Positions 40,801-48,126 of a stretch of DNA of 64,000 nucleotides are shown piece by piece; the first letter of the stretch is position 1, and each line of letters starts with the position of its first letter. The notes beneath the pieces were generated by a model, which made no database searches, had not been told where the DNA came from, and saw nothing but the letters and a program-made list of their open reading frames with translations. The stretch spans positions 62,001-126,000 of the forward strand of contig NZ_JAHCAS010000003.1 in assembly GCF_019634775.1 (NCBI RefSeq). The letters are read 5' to 3'. Origin of the DNA: Dokdonella sp. (GTDB lineage Bacteria; Pseudomonadota; Gammaproteobacteria; Xanthomonadales; Rhodanobacteraceae). The translations under genes and the position numbers were made by a program.

Positions 40801-41100
40801 CAGGCCGCTGACGCCGTAGGTGGCGTCGGCAAATCCGCCGGACATCATGCGGCCGATCAGTGCGACGGGTGCTGCGGTGTCGCCGGCGTCATCGCCACCG
40901 ATGAGGATGCGGTTGTAGGCGTCCCAGGCAGCCACGCGAAACTCCCGGTCGGCGTCGATGTTGAGCTGGGTCGGGAACGGATTCTCGCGTTCACCATCAC
41001 CGTCGAAGCCGGTGTCGGGATCGGTGGGCGCAGCATGGCCGATGGAGGCCGAGAGGACGAGCGCGATGAACGTGGTCAGGGACAGCAGGCGTCGTTGCAT
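37891..41100 (-). CDS. Large secreted beta-propeller/P-domain protein with IFSNGFE C-terminus
   Basis: 1069 aa. A signal peptide (LLSLTTFIALVLSASIGHA) precedes a repeat region of delta-60/beta-propeller type (GVDGMTVNDLLVLPDGSALI, GEDGVLILGGEG-like turns, LAPDGKVIYATRS; about residues 40-430). A middle domain without clear family follows. Next comes a proprotein-convertase P-type domain (about 600-755: VRVGLDIEHTYIGDLRVTLTDPNG ... DWSLDIDC), then two DUF11-like beta domains (about 765-1050). It ends GDIIFSNGFE. A sigma-54-like promoter and two palindromes lie between it and the divergent regulator gene. Confidence 0.8.
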   Translation of the reverse strand: MQRRLLSLTTFIALVLSASIGHAAPTDPDTGFDGDGERENPFPTQLNIDADREFRVAAWDAYNRILIGGDDAGDTAAPVALIGRMMSGGFADATYGVSGLASLSRNGVDGMTVNDLLVLPDGSALICGDAVFPDRTMGYVARLDANGQQDLNWAPGSEDGVLILGGEGSYIGTRCLVVDQLGDGRIVAGGEITRPGPFGLGTERHGLVELRKADGYKDLGFGENGVVEFPLSQNNSFNTVFAVAEQPGNGILVTLGELGGSGGRDINTLRLGYDGQFDTTFAPFRNLQAAPFVGFYRPPASELMWPLPNGHIRQAMPHHSQGSGYLGELYWLDAPRDGDVLPYPVVTTLGHDQANSSLDFGGAALAPDGKVIYATRSDLSPRSCMRNDASLGLARLLANGQPDTGFSSSGQFDWQPVADFSNQCHQGVLNANDVALSRQGRIFSLYTISQGWPNHTDIGSSNKRPLLSMRVGEAFGAEPWDTLPNSVSFAAASARPNSIGESDWVQVTGLDNGAYVPALVLGGELRIGFGDWGNARWVKNGDWLQVRGVAPSSIGNSRTVRLLVGGIRGHNSWDSLGQRIQADFVIAASMPSLPGARCSSGGFNTNCSATIADNSSVTSTINFLNGGSCNYVQRVRVGLDIEHTYIGDLRVTLTDPNGQIFIGGSEGIVTLLNRPAASASAASGSCGHDDIVASFDDAAVTPAQTACGTPVGYPALSGDVVPANPLSELVGRRTTGNNGADASGLWTLKIEDLANGDSGQLHDWSLDIDCSASAPAISDLSVAVSGQSNNPLVSGTGEAVPGDGVVITWTVTNNGPMATSNGRFRAGLPTGLTDSIDNAAWGCTTSAGGSCTPVIPCFGACLGNEIDAALSLPVGGTATFVAIGTLTELAGDGTLVINGRSSVPLAIGGTRDNTPENDSAQLLMPIQRITDLAVTGTRHSWQGNTVTVEIDISNLGPSQNLSFTADFALPVGMQITNAECRRGNLPCNDGFTAGGGHLISLTDGNGLLPNRTPYTAILTATWNGVGAPGDMTIRTFTDATAIDTDDGATTTYTISGPSAGDIIFSNGFE

Positions 41101-41123
41101 GGAGATGGCTCTTCGTGGTGATT

Positions 41124-41139
41124 TGCGAATGTCATTCCA
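41124..41139 (-). promoter_or_regulatory. Sigma-54-like promoter of the large secreted protein
   Basis: On the minus strand TGGAATG-ACAT-TCGCA (41139-41124) keeps the invariant GG and GC with 10 bp between them and matches about 9 of 12 positions of TGGCACG-N4-TTGCA. It lies 24 bp upstream of the ATG. The divergent neighbour encodes an AAA+ domain of the sigma-54 activator family, which makes the match more credible. Confidence 0.45.
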
Positions 41140-41192
41140 CGTTCCATGCCAACGGTATCTATCCTTTCTAATCAATTACCTACGCACGCTTG

Positions 41193-41208
41193 GTTCGTGA
41201 TCGCGAAC
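41193..41208. promoter_or_regulatory. Operator-like palindrome 1, GTTCG-N6-CGAAC
   Basis: GTTCG-TGATCG-CGAAC. The same arms recur at 41236-41251, 43 bp away (about four helical turns). Located in the divergent region between the secreted protein and the FHA-AAA+ regulator. Inferred binding site for the regulator. Confidence 0.5.
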
Positions 41209-41235
41209 GGAAATCCACACGCATTCCGTCGTCGG

Positions 41236-41251
41236 GTTCGCAAACGCGAAC
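41236..41251. promoter_or_regulatory. Operator-like palindrome 2, GTTCG-N6-CGAAC
   Basis: GTTCG-CAAACG-CGAAC, identical arms and spacer length to the palindrome at 41193, 43 bp away. It lies 43 bp upstream of the regulator ATG and about 100 bp upstream of the sigma-54-like promoter, a normal distance for an enhancer site. Confidence 0.5.
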
Positions 41252-41294
41252 GCATGCGCTAACCTGCGACCTTGACCGGTCGGGAACCATCGGC

Positions 41295-43010
41295 ATGCAG
41301 CGGATCCGTGTCCATCTCGACGTGCTGGAACCTGCCGGCGCCGAACTCTCCCGTCGGCAGTTGGATGTCGGTCGCTACCGGCTGGGGCGCGGCGCCGATT
41401 GCGAGATTCGCGCAGCGCTGAATGGCCTGTCGCGTGAGCACGTGCTGCTGGAGGTGCTGCCATCCGGTGGCGTGATCGTCGAGGATCTCGGCTCCACCAA
41501 CGGCACGCGTGTCGATGGCCTGCCGGTGCAGCGTGCGGCGATCCGCCATGGCGCCACACTGCAGGTCGGACCGCTGCAACTGTTCATCACGGAAGCCGAT
41601 CCGCAACTGGATGGCCTGGCCTACCGCACCGGCGATGCGCCGGCGCCGACGGCAACCACCGATCCGGTGGAGCAAGGCACCCAGCTTCACACCCTGCGTG
41701 AACGCCTGCGTGATGCGCTGTGGGGTGGCGATGCCTCCTGGGAAGCCGCGCTGAGCCGACGCATCACGGCAATCGCCGAGATGCTGGGTGTCGAAGGCCT
41801 GCGGCTGACGCGCGTCGGTGCCTCGCCCTCGGCAACGACGATTGCGGCGGTCGGAGATGTGGAGAGCGCAAGCGAAGCACTGGCCGATGATGGGCGCTAC
41901 CTCCTGTGTGCCACTAATGGAACGTTGAAGCGCCACCTGGGGCTCGCCGAACTCGCAGCGACCTGGCTGTCCTGGTTGCCCGATCCGCCGCCGACACCTC
42001 CAACCGCGTCGCCGCCGTTGCCATCCCTGCCCGGCATTGCGACAGCGGACGCCGGACTGCGCCGGCAAATGGATGCGCTGGCACGCCTGGCGCGCTCGCG
42101 CGTGGCAATTCTGCTGCTCGGTGAAACCGGCGCAGGCAAGGACGTGGTGGCGCGCTGGGTGCATGCCTGCTCACCGCGTGCCGGCGGGCCCTTCGTTGCG
42201 ATCAACTGCGCCGCGCTGCCGCGTGATCTGCTCGAGGCCGAACTGTTCGGCGTGGAGAAGGGCGCGGCCACCGGCGTTGCCGAACGCCCGGGTGTATTCG
42301 AACGCGCTGACGGTGGCACCCTGTTCCTCGACGAGCTGGGTGACATGCCGCCGGAAACCCAGGTGCGCCTGCTGCGCGCGCTGGAGGACGGGCGCATCCA
42401 TCGTGTCGGTGGCCGCAACTTGATCGCCGTTGACGTGCGTCTGGTCAGCGCCACCCATCGCGACCTGGAGCAGGCGGTGGCAGATGGCGAGTTCCGCCTC
42501 GACCTGTTCCACCGCATCGCCGGCTTCGAGGCACGAATTCCACCCTTGCGCGAGCGTCGCATCGACATCTCGCCGCTGGCGATCCATTTTTTCCACGAGG
42601 CGTTGGCGGAGTCGGGCATCCACAGCCCGGGCATCACCGAGGCCGCCCTGCGCGACCTGCAGGCCGCGGACTGGCCAGGCAACGTGCGCGAGCTGCGCCA
42701 GGCCATCCACAGCGCCACCGCGCTGCTGGCCGCTGGTGATGCGCTGGATCGCCAGCACCTGCCACCGCGACTGCGTGGTGTCGGCAGCGCCCGGCCGCTG
42801 ATCGAACATGCGCCCGCTGGCGGAGACGTTGTCACCCTGGCGCATGCCACGGCGCAGGCCGAACGCAATGCCATCCTGCGTGCCATCGATGCCGCCGAGG
42901 GTGATGCGGAGCATGCCTGGACGCTGCTCGGCATCGGCAAGACCACCTACTACAAGAAGTTGAAGGAGCTCGACATCGGTCGCGGCGGCGACGGAGCGCT
43001 GCCCGCATGA
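41295..43010 (+). CDS. FHA-domain AAA+ (sigma-54-activator-like) transcriptional regulator
   Basis: 571 aa. An N-terminal FHA domain (about residues 20-95) keeps the phosphothreonine-binding pattern: LGRG, SREH and STNGTRVDG. The AAA+ domain has Walker A GETGAGKD (276-283) and Walker B TLFLDELGD. A Fis-type helix-turn-helix (AWTLLGIGKTTYYKKLKEL) is C-terminal. The sigma-54-contacting GAFTGA loop is altered to GAATGV (323-328), so productive sigma-54 contact is doubtful. No receiver domain is present: the input is presumably phosphopeptide binding. It overlaps the Ser/Thr kinase gene by 4 nt. Confidence 0.88.
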   Translation: MQRIRVHLDVLEPAGAELSRRQLDVGRYRLGRGADCEIRAALNGLSREHVLLEVLPSGGVIVEDLGSTNGTRVDGLPVQRAAIRHGATLQVGPLQLFITEADPQLDGLAYRTGDAPAPTATTDPVEQGTQLHTLRERLRDALWGGDASWEAALSRRITAIAEMLGVEGLRLTRVGASPSATTIAAVGDVESASEALADDGRYLLCATNGTLKRHLGLAELAATWLSWLPDPPPTPPTASPPLPSLPGIATADAGLRRQMDALARLARSRVAILLLGETGAGKDVVARWVHACSPRAGGPFVAINCAALPRDLLEAELFGVEKGAATGVAERPGVFERADGGTLFLDELGDMPPETQVRLLRALEDGRIHRVGGRNLIAVDVRLVSATHRDLEQAVADGEFRLDLFHRIAGFEARIPPLRERRIDISPLAIHFFHEALAESGIHSPGITEAALRDLQAADWPGNVRELRQAIHSATALLAAGDALDRQHLPPRLRGVGSARPLIEHAPAGGDVVTLAHATAQAERNAILRAIDAAEGDAEHAWTLLGIGKTTYYKKLKELDIGRGGDGALPA

Positions 43011-45694
43011 TTCCGGCAACTGCAGATGAGAACTTCGCCACCGAGCTGCTTGACCTGACCGAGTCGCTCGCACGAGAGCCCGAAGCCAGCGCGGACACCT
43101 TCGTCGGTCGCCGATTCGGCCGATTCCGTCTGCTGCGCGAACTTGGCCGAGGCGGCATGGGGCGCGTCTTTCTTGCCGAACAATCCGGCCCGGTGACAAG
43201 GCGGGTGGCGATCAAGCTGCTGACCAGTCGCCGGCTGGATGCCGAGGCCCGGCACCTCTTCGATATCGAGCGCGCAGTGCTGGCGCGCATGCAACATCCG
43301 GCCATCGCGCGGCTGATCGAAGCAGATACCACCGCCGATGGCATGCCCTTCTTCGCGATGGACTACGTGGATGGCCCGCCGCTGGATCGATACCTGCGTG
43401 AACAGGCGCCGACGCTCGACGAGCGCGTGTCGATGCTGGTCGAGGTGGCGAACACCGTGGCGCATGCGCACCGACAAGGCCTGGCACATTGCGACCTCAA
43501 GCCCAGCAACGTCCTGGTGCAAGCCATCGATGGGCGCTGGCAGCCGCGCCTGATCGACTTCGGCATCGCCCGCAGCGTGGATATGGCCGATAACGGGGAA
43601 GAGGCCGGCACGCCGGCCTACATGAGCCCAGAACAGGCCACGCCTGGTGCCATTGTCGATATCAGGGCCGACGTGCACGCACTGGGCGCGTTGCTGCTGG
43701 AGGCAGCGACCGGTCAACGCCTGCGCGACCCGTTGGATCTCAGCGGGCAGCCAGCAGCGCTGGTCAGGCAACGCATTCGCGAAGGTTGGCGCGCTCCGTG
43801 GCCGGCGCTCCCGCCGCAGGCCCTGCATGTGTCCCGCTTCCGCTGGCGTGAGCTGGGATGCATCGTCGACAAGGCCCTGGCCCATGATCCCGAGGCGCGC
43901 TATCCCGGTGCCGACGCCTTTGCCGCGGACCTCGTGCGCTGGCAGCAGAGCCGGGCGCTGATCGCCATGCCCTCCGGCTTTGGCTACCACCTGTACTGCT
44001 GGGTGCGGCGGCATCGCGCCATTGCGGCGTTGTCGCTGGGCCTGCTGCTGGCCGTGATCGTTGGCTCCGTCGCCACGCTCAATGCCTTGCACGAGGCGCG
44101 CCAGCAACGTGACGAAGTGATCCGGCGCGAGCAGGCGCTGGCCGAGACGGTGCGTTACCAACGGGCGCTGCTGGAAGGCATCGATCTGCGCCGCTTCGCC
44201 TCGCAGCTGGTGGGTGGCCTGGTGGAGAAGCAGGCTCGGCTGGATGCGGAAACCGGTGACGCCACTGCCGTGGCGCTGGGACAACAGCTGCAGAAGCTGG
44301 CGCCTGTGGACGTGGCGCGTTCGCTGCTCGGCTCACAGTGGCTGGATCCGGCGGCGTCACTGCTGGTCAGCACCGACGCCGATCCCGGCCTGCTCGCCGA
44401 CATGCACTTGCTGCTCGCGCGCATCAATCGCCGCTTCAGTCGGCTGGACGAGGCGGCGGCCGAAGTGGCAGCGGCCCGCAAGGCCTATCGGCATTCCGGC
44501 AATGCGGAAGGCGAGCTGGCGGCGGATTTCGAGTCTGCGCGGATCGTGCAGTCGCGAGGCAACGCCGTGGACGCGCTGGCGCAGCTTGAATCGGTGCTGG
44601 CGACCATCCGCGAACGCCTGCCCGAGATGTCGCTGTTGCGCATGGAAGCCGAGGAAGCCTACGGAACGGCACTGGTCAACCAGGGGCGCTATGCCGATGC
44701 ACTGGTTGCGTTCCAACTGGCGATTTCGCTTGGCATCGAAAGCGGGCGCAACGACAGCCAGTTCCAGGGCCTGGTTTCGCTGGAGGAGCGCACACAGCTG
44801 TACGCCGCCGGGCAATGTGATGGGGATCTGCTCTTGCGCATGCAGCGCAGGAGTGACGACTGGGCAGGACTGGACGATCCTTCGGCGCAAGCAGGCGCCC
44901 ACTACAACCTCGGCAGCTGCCACTACTGGCGCGGCGAATACCGGGCCGCGCTGTCCGAGTTCGAGCGGTCGGTGGCGCTCTACCGGCAGTTTGGCGGTGA
45001 CTACCATCCGTTGTTGCCGTCCCTGCGCTCGATGCGCAATCTGTCGGCATTGGGCGCGGGGAAACTTGAAGGACTGGAGCCGGCCCTGTCCCAGGCCGCG
45101 GTGGATGCCGAGCGCAGCAGCGGCAGCGACAGCGTTGCGGCACTGGTGGCGCGGCAGGCACTGGCCGAATTGTGGTCACGCCAGGGCAGCCATGAGCAGG
45201 CGCTGGCTGCCTACCGGCGCCTGCTGCAGGATGCTGCGGACCTGGAGCAGGCCAACCCTGCGCTGGTCATGGGCTGGCAGATCTTCAATGGCCAGGCGCT
45301 GCGGCGCGCAGGCAAGCTGAGCGAGGCGCGTGCGGCGTTGGCGAATGCCGCAGCCGCCTGCGAGAAACTGCAGGGCGAAAACCACATGGACTGCCTGTCG
45401 GCCCGCGTAGACGAGCTGGACCTGCACCAACGCGAGGCGCCGGTGCCCGTGGCGAGTGCTGCCGCGCTGTGCGCGCGCATCGATGCCGTGGCCATGCCGG
45501 ATGCACTGCTGCGCAGTCGCTGCTCGGCGCTATGGTTGGCAACTCTGGAAGCCGACGGCGCAGGGCCGGAACGGATCGAGGCACTGCGCGTCGAGCGGCT
45601 GGGCTGGCTCGACGCGGCGCAACTCGACCAATACGCCGAAGAGGATGCCGCTGTCCTCCGTGCTTGGGTCCGCATCCACGACAGTACCCGATAG
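43007..45694 (+). CDS. Membrane Ser/Thr protein kinase with TPR-like C-terminal region
   Basis: 895 aa. A Hanks-type kinase domain (about residues 38-310) has the glycine loop ELGRGGMGRVFLAE, VAIKLL lysine, catalytic HCDLKPSN (H161, D163) and DFG (D184), followed by GTPAYMSPEQ. One transmembrane helix (about 338-360, ALSLGLLLAVIVGSVATL) precedes a long helical, Ala/Leu-rich region with TPR-like repeats (YNLGSCHYWRGEYRAALSEFERSVALYRQ). The catalytic loop is HCD rather than HRD. Coupled to the FHA regulator, its likely partner. Confidence 0.92.
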   Translation: MIPATADENFATELLDLTESLAREPEASADTFVGRRFGRFRLLRELGRGGMGRVFLAEQSGPVTRRVAIKLLTSRRLDAEARHLFDIERAVLARMQHPAIARLIEADTTADGMPFFAMDYVDGPPLDRYLREQAPTLDERVSMLVEVANTVAHAHRQGLAHCDLKPSNVLVQAIDGRWQPRLIDFGIARSVDMADNGEEAGTPAYMSPEQATPGAIVDIRADVHALGALLLEAATGQRLRDPLDLSGQPAALVRQRIREGWRAPWPALPPQALHVSRFRWRELGCIVDKALAHDPEARYPGADAFAADLVRWQQSRALIAMPSGFGYHLYCWVRRHRAIAALSLGLLLAVIVGSVATLNALHEARQQRDEVIRREQALAETVRYQRALLEGIDLRRFASQLVGGLVEKQARLDAETGDATAVALGQQLQKLAPVDVARSLLGSQWLDPAASLLVSTDADPGLLADMHLLLARINRRFSRLDEAAAEVAAARKAYRHSGNAEGELAADFESARIVQSRGNAVDALAQLESVLATIRERLPEMSLLRMEAEEAYGTALVNQGRYADALVAFQLAISLGIESGRNDSQFQGLVSLEERTQLYAAGQCDGDLLLRMQRRSDDWAGLDDPSAQAGAHYNLGSCHYWRGEYRAALSEFERSVALYRQFGGDYHPLLPSLRSMRNLSALGAGKLEGLEPALSQAAVDAERSSGSDSVAALVARQALAELWSRQGSHEQALAAYRRLLQDAADLEQANPALVMGWQIFNGQALRRAGKLSEARAALANAAAACEKLQGENHMDCLSARVDELDLHQREAPVPVASAAALCARIDAVAMPDALLRSRCSALWLATLEADGAGPERIEALRVERLGWLDAAQLDQYAEEDAAVLRAWVRIHDSTR

Positions 45695-45719
45695 CGCCGT
45701 CGCTGCGAGGCACGCCAGT

Positions 45720-46721
45720 TCAAACGTCGGCACCCGCGCGCCATGTTGACGGCGACACTCCCGCGACCGTGCGGAACGCCCTGGAGAAGGCCGATGGCGA
45801 GTTGTAGCCGACCTCCATGGCCAACTCGGTGATGGACCCATTCCAGCCTGCGCGCAAGGCGGCTTGTGCCGCCCGAATGCGAATGCCGTTCAGGTGCGCG
45901 CGGAAGTGGAACGGCGGAATGCTTGCGAGCAAGGTGCTTGCCTGCTTCTCCGGCACGCCGACGCGGCGCGCAAAGCGTCGCAGGGTGAGGTCGGGGTCGC
46001 GGAAATGCTGGTTCTCGCCCAGTGTCCGCAGCAGGTCCGCGGCGGCATCGGCAAGCTCGGGACCTCGGATGAGACTGCGCAGCAAACGGGTGTAGTGGTC
46101 ACCGAGATGACGCGCACCGAACCAGTGCATCGCCAGGATCGAGCTGGCAAGGGCGAACAACGTGCACCAGGCGACATAAAGAACGTTCGAACCGATCAGG
46201 AATACCAGCAGGAATCCCGCCCAGACGGCTGCCAGGATGCCCCGCATCACACGACCCCAGTGCGCCATTTCTGCCGGCGCCTGTGCATTTCCCGGCAGCA
46301 GGACGAACATGAATCCCCAAGCCAGCAGGGCCGTATACACCCACATCGATGCCGGGTCGCCGCGCTGGTTGGGTATCCAGGGCGACGCGACGGCGAAGCC
46401 AAGGGCGAGGCACAGCCCAAGCACTGATGCGGGTGTGAAACGCTCGCCACCCAGCGCCCTGCAATGGCCGAAGACGGCCGGCGGAACGAGAATCATGCCG
46501 GCCAGTCCGATGTTGAGCAGCCAGTCGGGCAGCACCACGAACGCGTTCAGGGAGGACTTGCCCATGCGCACGGCGAGCCCGCACAGGGCGAGGCACAACC
46601 AGAACGTCGCTGGATGCCTAAAACGCGGAGCGGTAGCCAGGTGCACGGCCAGCCAGAGCAATTGCAGCGTGCCCGCCATCAGCAATGCGGCCGCCACCAG
46701 ACCCGGCATTTCAGGATTCAT
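45720..46721 (-). CDS. AraC-family regulator with multi-helix membrane sensor
   Basis: 333 aa. Seven or so hydrophobic helices fill residues 1-215 (LVAAALLMAGTLQLLWLAVHL, FWLCLALCGLAV, IGLAGMILVPPAVFG and others). The C-terminal AraC DNA-binding domain shows SITELAMEVGYNSPSAFSRAFRTVAGVSPSTWR. Such fusions sense something in or through the membrane. Start 46721 gives a first helix directly after MNPEMPG. It is divergent (80 bp) from the Tat oxidoreductase, its probable target, and convergent with the kinase (25 bp). Confidence 0.85.
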   Translation of the reverse strand: MNPEMPGLVAAALLMAGTLQLLWLAVHLATAPRFRHPATFWLCLALCGLAVRMGKSSLNAFVVLPDWLLNIGLAGMILVPPAVFGHCRALGGERFTPASVLGLCLALGFAVASPWIPNQRGDPASMWVYTALLAWGFMFVLLPGNAQAPAEMAHWGRVMRGILAAVWAGFLLVFLIGSNVLYVAWCTLFALASSILAMHWFGARHLGDHYTRLLRSLIRGPELADAAADLLRTLGENQHFRDPDLTLRRFARRVGVPEKQASTLLASIPPFHFRAHLNGIRIRAAQAALRAGWNGSITELAMEVGYNSPSAFSRAFRTVAGVSPSTWRAGADV

Positions 46722-46801
46722 GCGTTGACAACTCCGGTTTCGTGAAGCTTGGGCGATGGCTGCGTGCCAGCCTCCGGAGACACCCCCGATGGAGTTGCAC
46801 C

Positions 46802-47977
46802 ATGCACATGAACCGAACCCGCCGCGACTTTCTGAAGACGGGCAGCCTCGCCGCCGCAGCCCTCGCCCTGAAGTCCAGGGCCGTGCTGGCAGACGCTGCG
46901 GGCAGCCCCGCCGGACCATCCCGTCGAATCGGCATTGCCGTCGTCGGACTCGGCAATTTCGCGGACATCGCGCTGCCACGCATCGCATCGTCCCGCCGGG
47001 CGCGAATCACCGCCCTGGTGAGCCGTGATGGCGACAAGGCCAAACGCTACGCATCGATCCATGGCATCGACCGGCAGCATCTCTACACCTATGACGATTT
47101 CGATCGCATCGCCATGGATGATACGGTCGACCTGGTCTATCTGACCTTGCCGGTCGGCCTGCACGCCGAATTCGCGATCCGGGCGATGAAGCTTGGCAAG
47201 CATGTGCTCAGCGAGAAGACGCTGGCGGCGTCGGTGGCGCAGGGCGAAGCCATGCTGGCAGTCGCCCGCGAGACCGGCCGGCATCTCATGATCGCCTACC
47301 GCACCTGCTTCGGACCGGCCTATGCGGCGGTAAGCGCCTTGATCGAAGGCGGCGAGCACGGCCGCGTCGTGCACGTCGATGCGCACAAGGGCTTCCCCAT
47401 CAGCGTCCCTGGCGACAACTGGCGGTTCGACCGTCGTCTTTCCGGCGGCGGCAGTCTCGTCGACGTGGGGGTCTACAGCATCCAGGCGGCACGCATGTTC
47501 GGGGGCGGCATGCCGGTCGAAGTGAGCGCCCAGGCCAGCTCGCCGCGGGACCGGCGCTTCCGCGAAGTGGAGGACACCATCGCCTTCACCTTGCGCTTTC
47601 CCAATGGGGTCCTGGCCAGTGGTTCGTCGAGCTGGTCCTATCGCCTGCAGAATCGCCTCCGTGTGGGGCTTGAGCGCGCCTGGGTCGATCTGGAACCCGC
47701 ATCGCCACTGCTGAACCAGGTGCTCACCATCGCCACCATCGAAGGCGGACATGCGGGGGAATCACGTCCCTTGCCGCAGCAGGATCAGCTGCCACTGATG
47801 TTCGACCACATGGCAGAGGTGATCATCGACGGACTGCCGTCCAAGGTTCCCGCGGCCGATGGCCTGAGTGATCTCTACATCATCGATGCGATCCATCGCG
47901 CGGTGTCCGGTACCGGTGTCGCCACGGTCCAGGCACGCCAGGCGGGGATGGCACCCGACGCCGCTGCCCGTGTCTGA
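46802..47977 (+). CDS. Tat-exported Gfo/Idh/MocA-family oxidoreductase
   Basis: 391 aa. A twin-arginine signal ([20 protein letters not shown]) precedes a Rossmann domain with [15 protein letters not shown]. Further family parts are [32 protein letters not shown], with the EK(T/P) motif lysine, and the C-terminal [17 protein letters not shown]. This resembles glucose-fructose oxidoreductase-type periplasmic enzymes that keep a bound NADP(H). Divergent from the membrane AraC gene, suggesting it is induced by a sugar or related signal. Confidence 0.9.
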   Translation: MHMNRTRRDFLKTGSLAAAALALKSRAVLADAAGSPAGPSRRIGIAVVGLGNFADIALPRIASSRRARITALVSRDGDKAKRYASIHGIDRQHLYTYDDFDRIAMDDTVDLVYLTLPVGLHAEFAIRAMKLGKHVLSEKTLAASVAQGEAMLAVARETGRHLMIAYRTCFGPAYAAVSALIEGGEHGRVVHVDAHKGFPISVPGDNWRFDRRLSGGGSLVDVGVYSIQAARMFGGGMPVEVSAQASSPRDRRFREVEDTIAFTLRFPNGVLASGSSSWSYRLQNRLRVGLERAWVDLEPASPLLNQVLTIATIEGGHAGESRPLPQQDQLPLMFDHMAEVIIDGLPSKVPAADGLSDLYIIDAIHRAVSGTGVATVQARQAGMAPDAAARV

Positions 47978-48045
47978 CACCAGGCCGAACCGCGTCGTGC
48001 GGCCGATGGGGGTGCAGCGCAGGGAAAGCGGAAGCATCACCGACG

Positions 48046-48126
48046 CAGGCGGCAACACCGGCGACTTGCCGTGGTGGCGCGCGCACGTGGGATACTTCGC
48101 GTTTGTCCCGAACACGCGCCGCGATG
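48046..48126 (+). repeat. mutS leader, parental copy of the duplicated segment
   Basis: Region directly upstream of mutS that recurs at 37508-37588 (about 71/81) and partly at 35559. It contains TTGCCG (48066-48071) and GATACT (48091-48096), with 19 bp between, a possible weak promoter. The ATG of mutS ends the segment. Confidence 0.7.

Noticed and set aside
41150..41166. Alternative sigma-54 site TTGGCATGGAACGTGGA upstream of the large secreted protein
   Set aside because: The -12 GC is replaced by GG. The site at 41124-41139 keeps both invariant dinucleotides.
42950..44284. Minus-strand frame opposite the Ser/Thr kinase
   Set aside because: Antisense shadow. The kinase motifs are on the plus strand.
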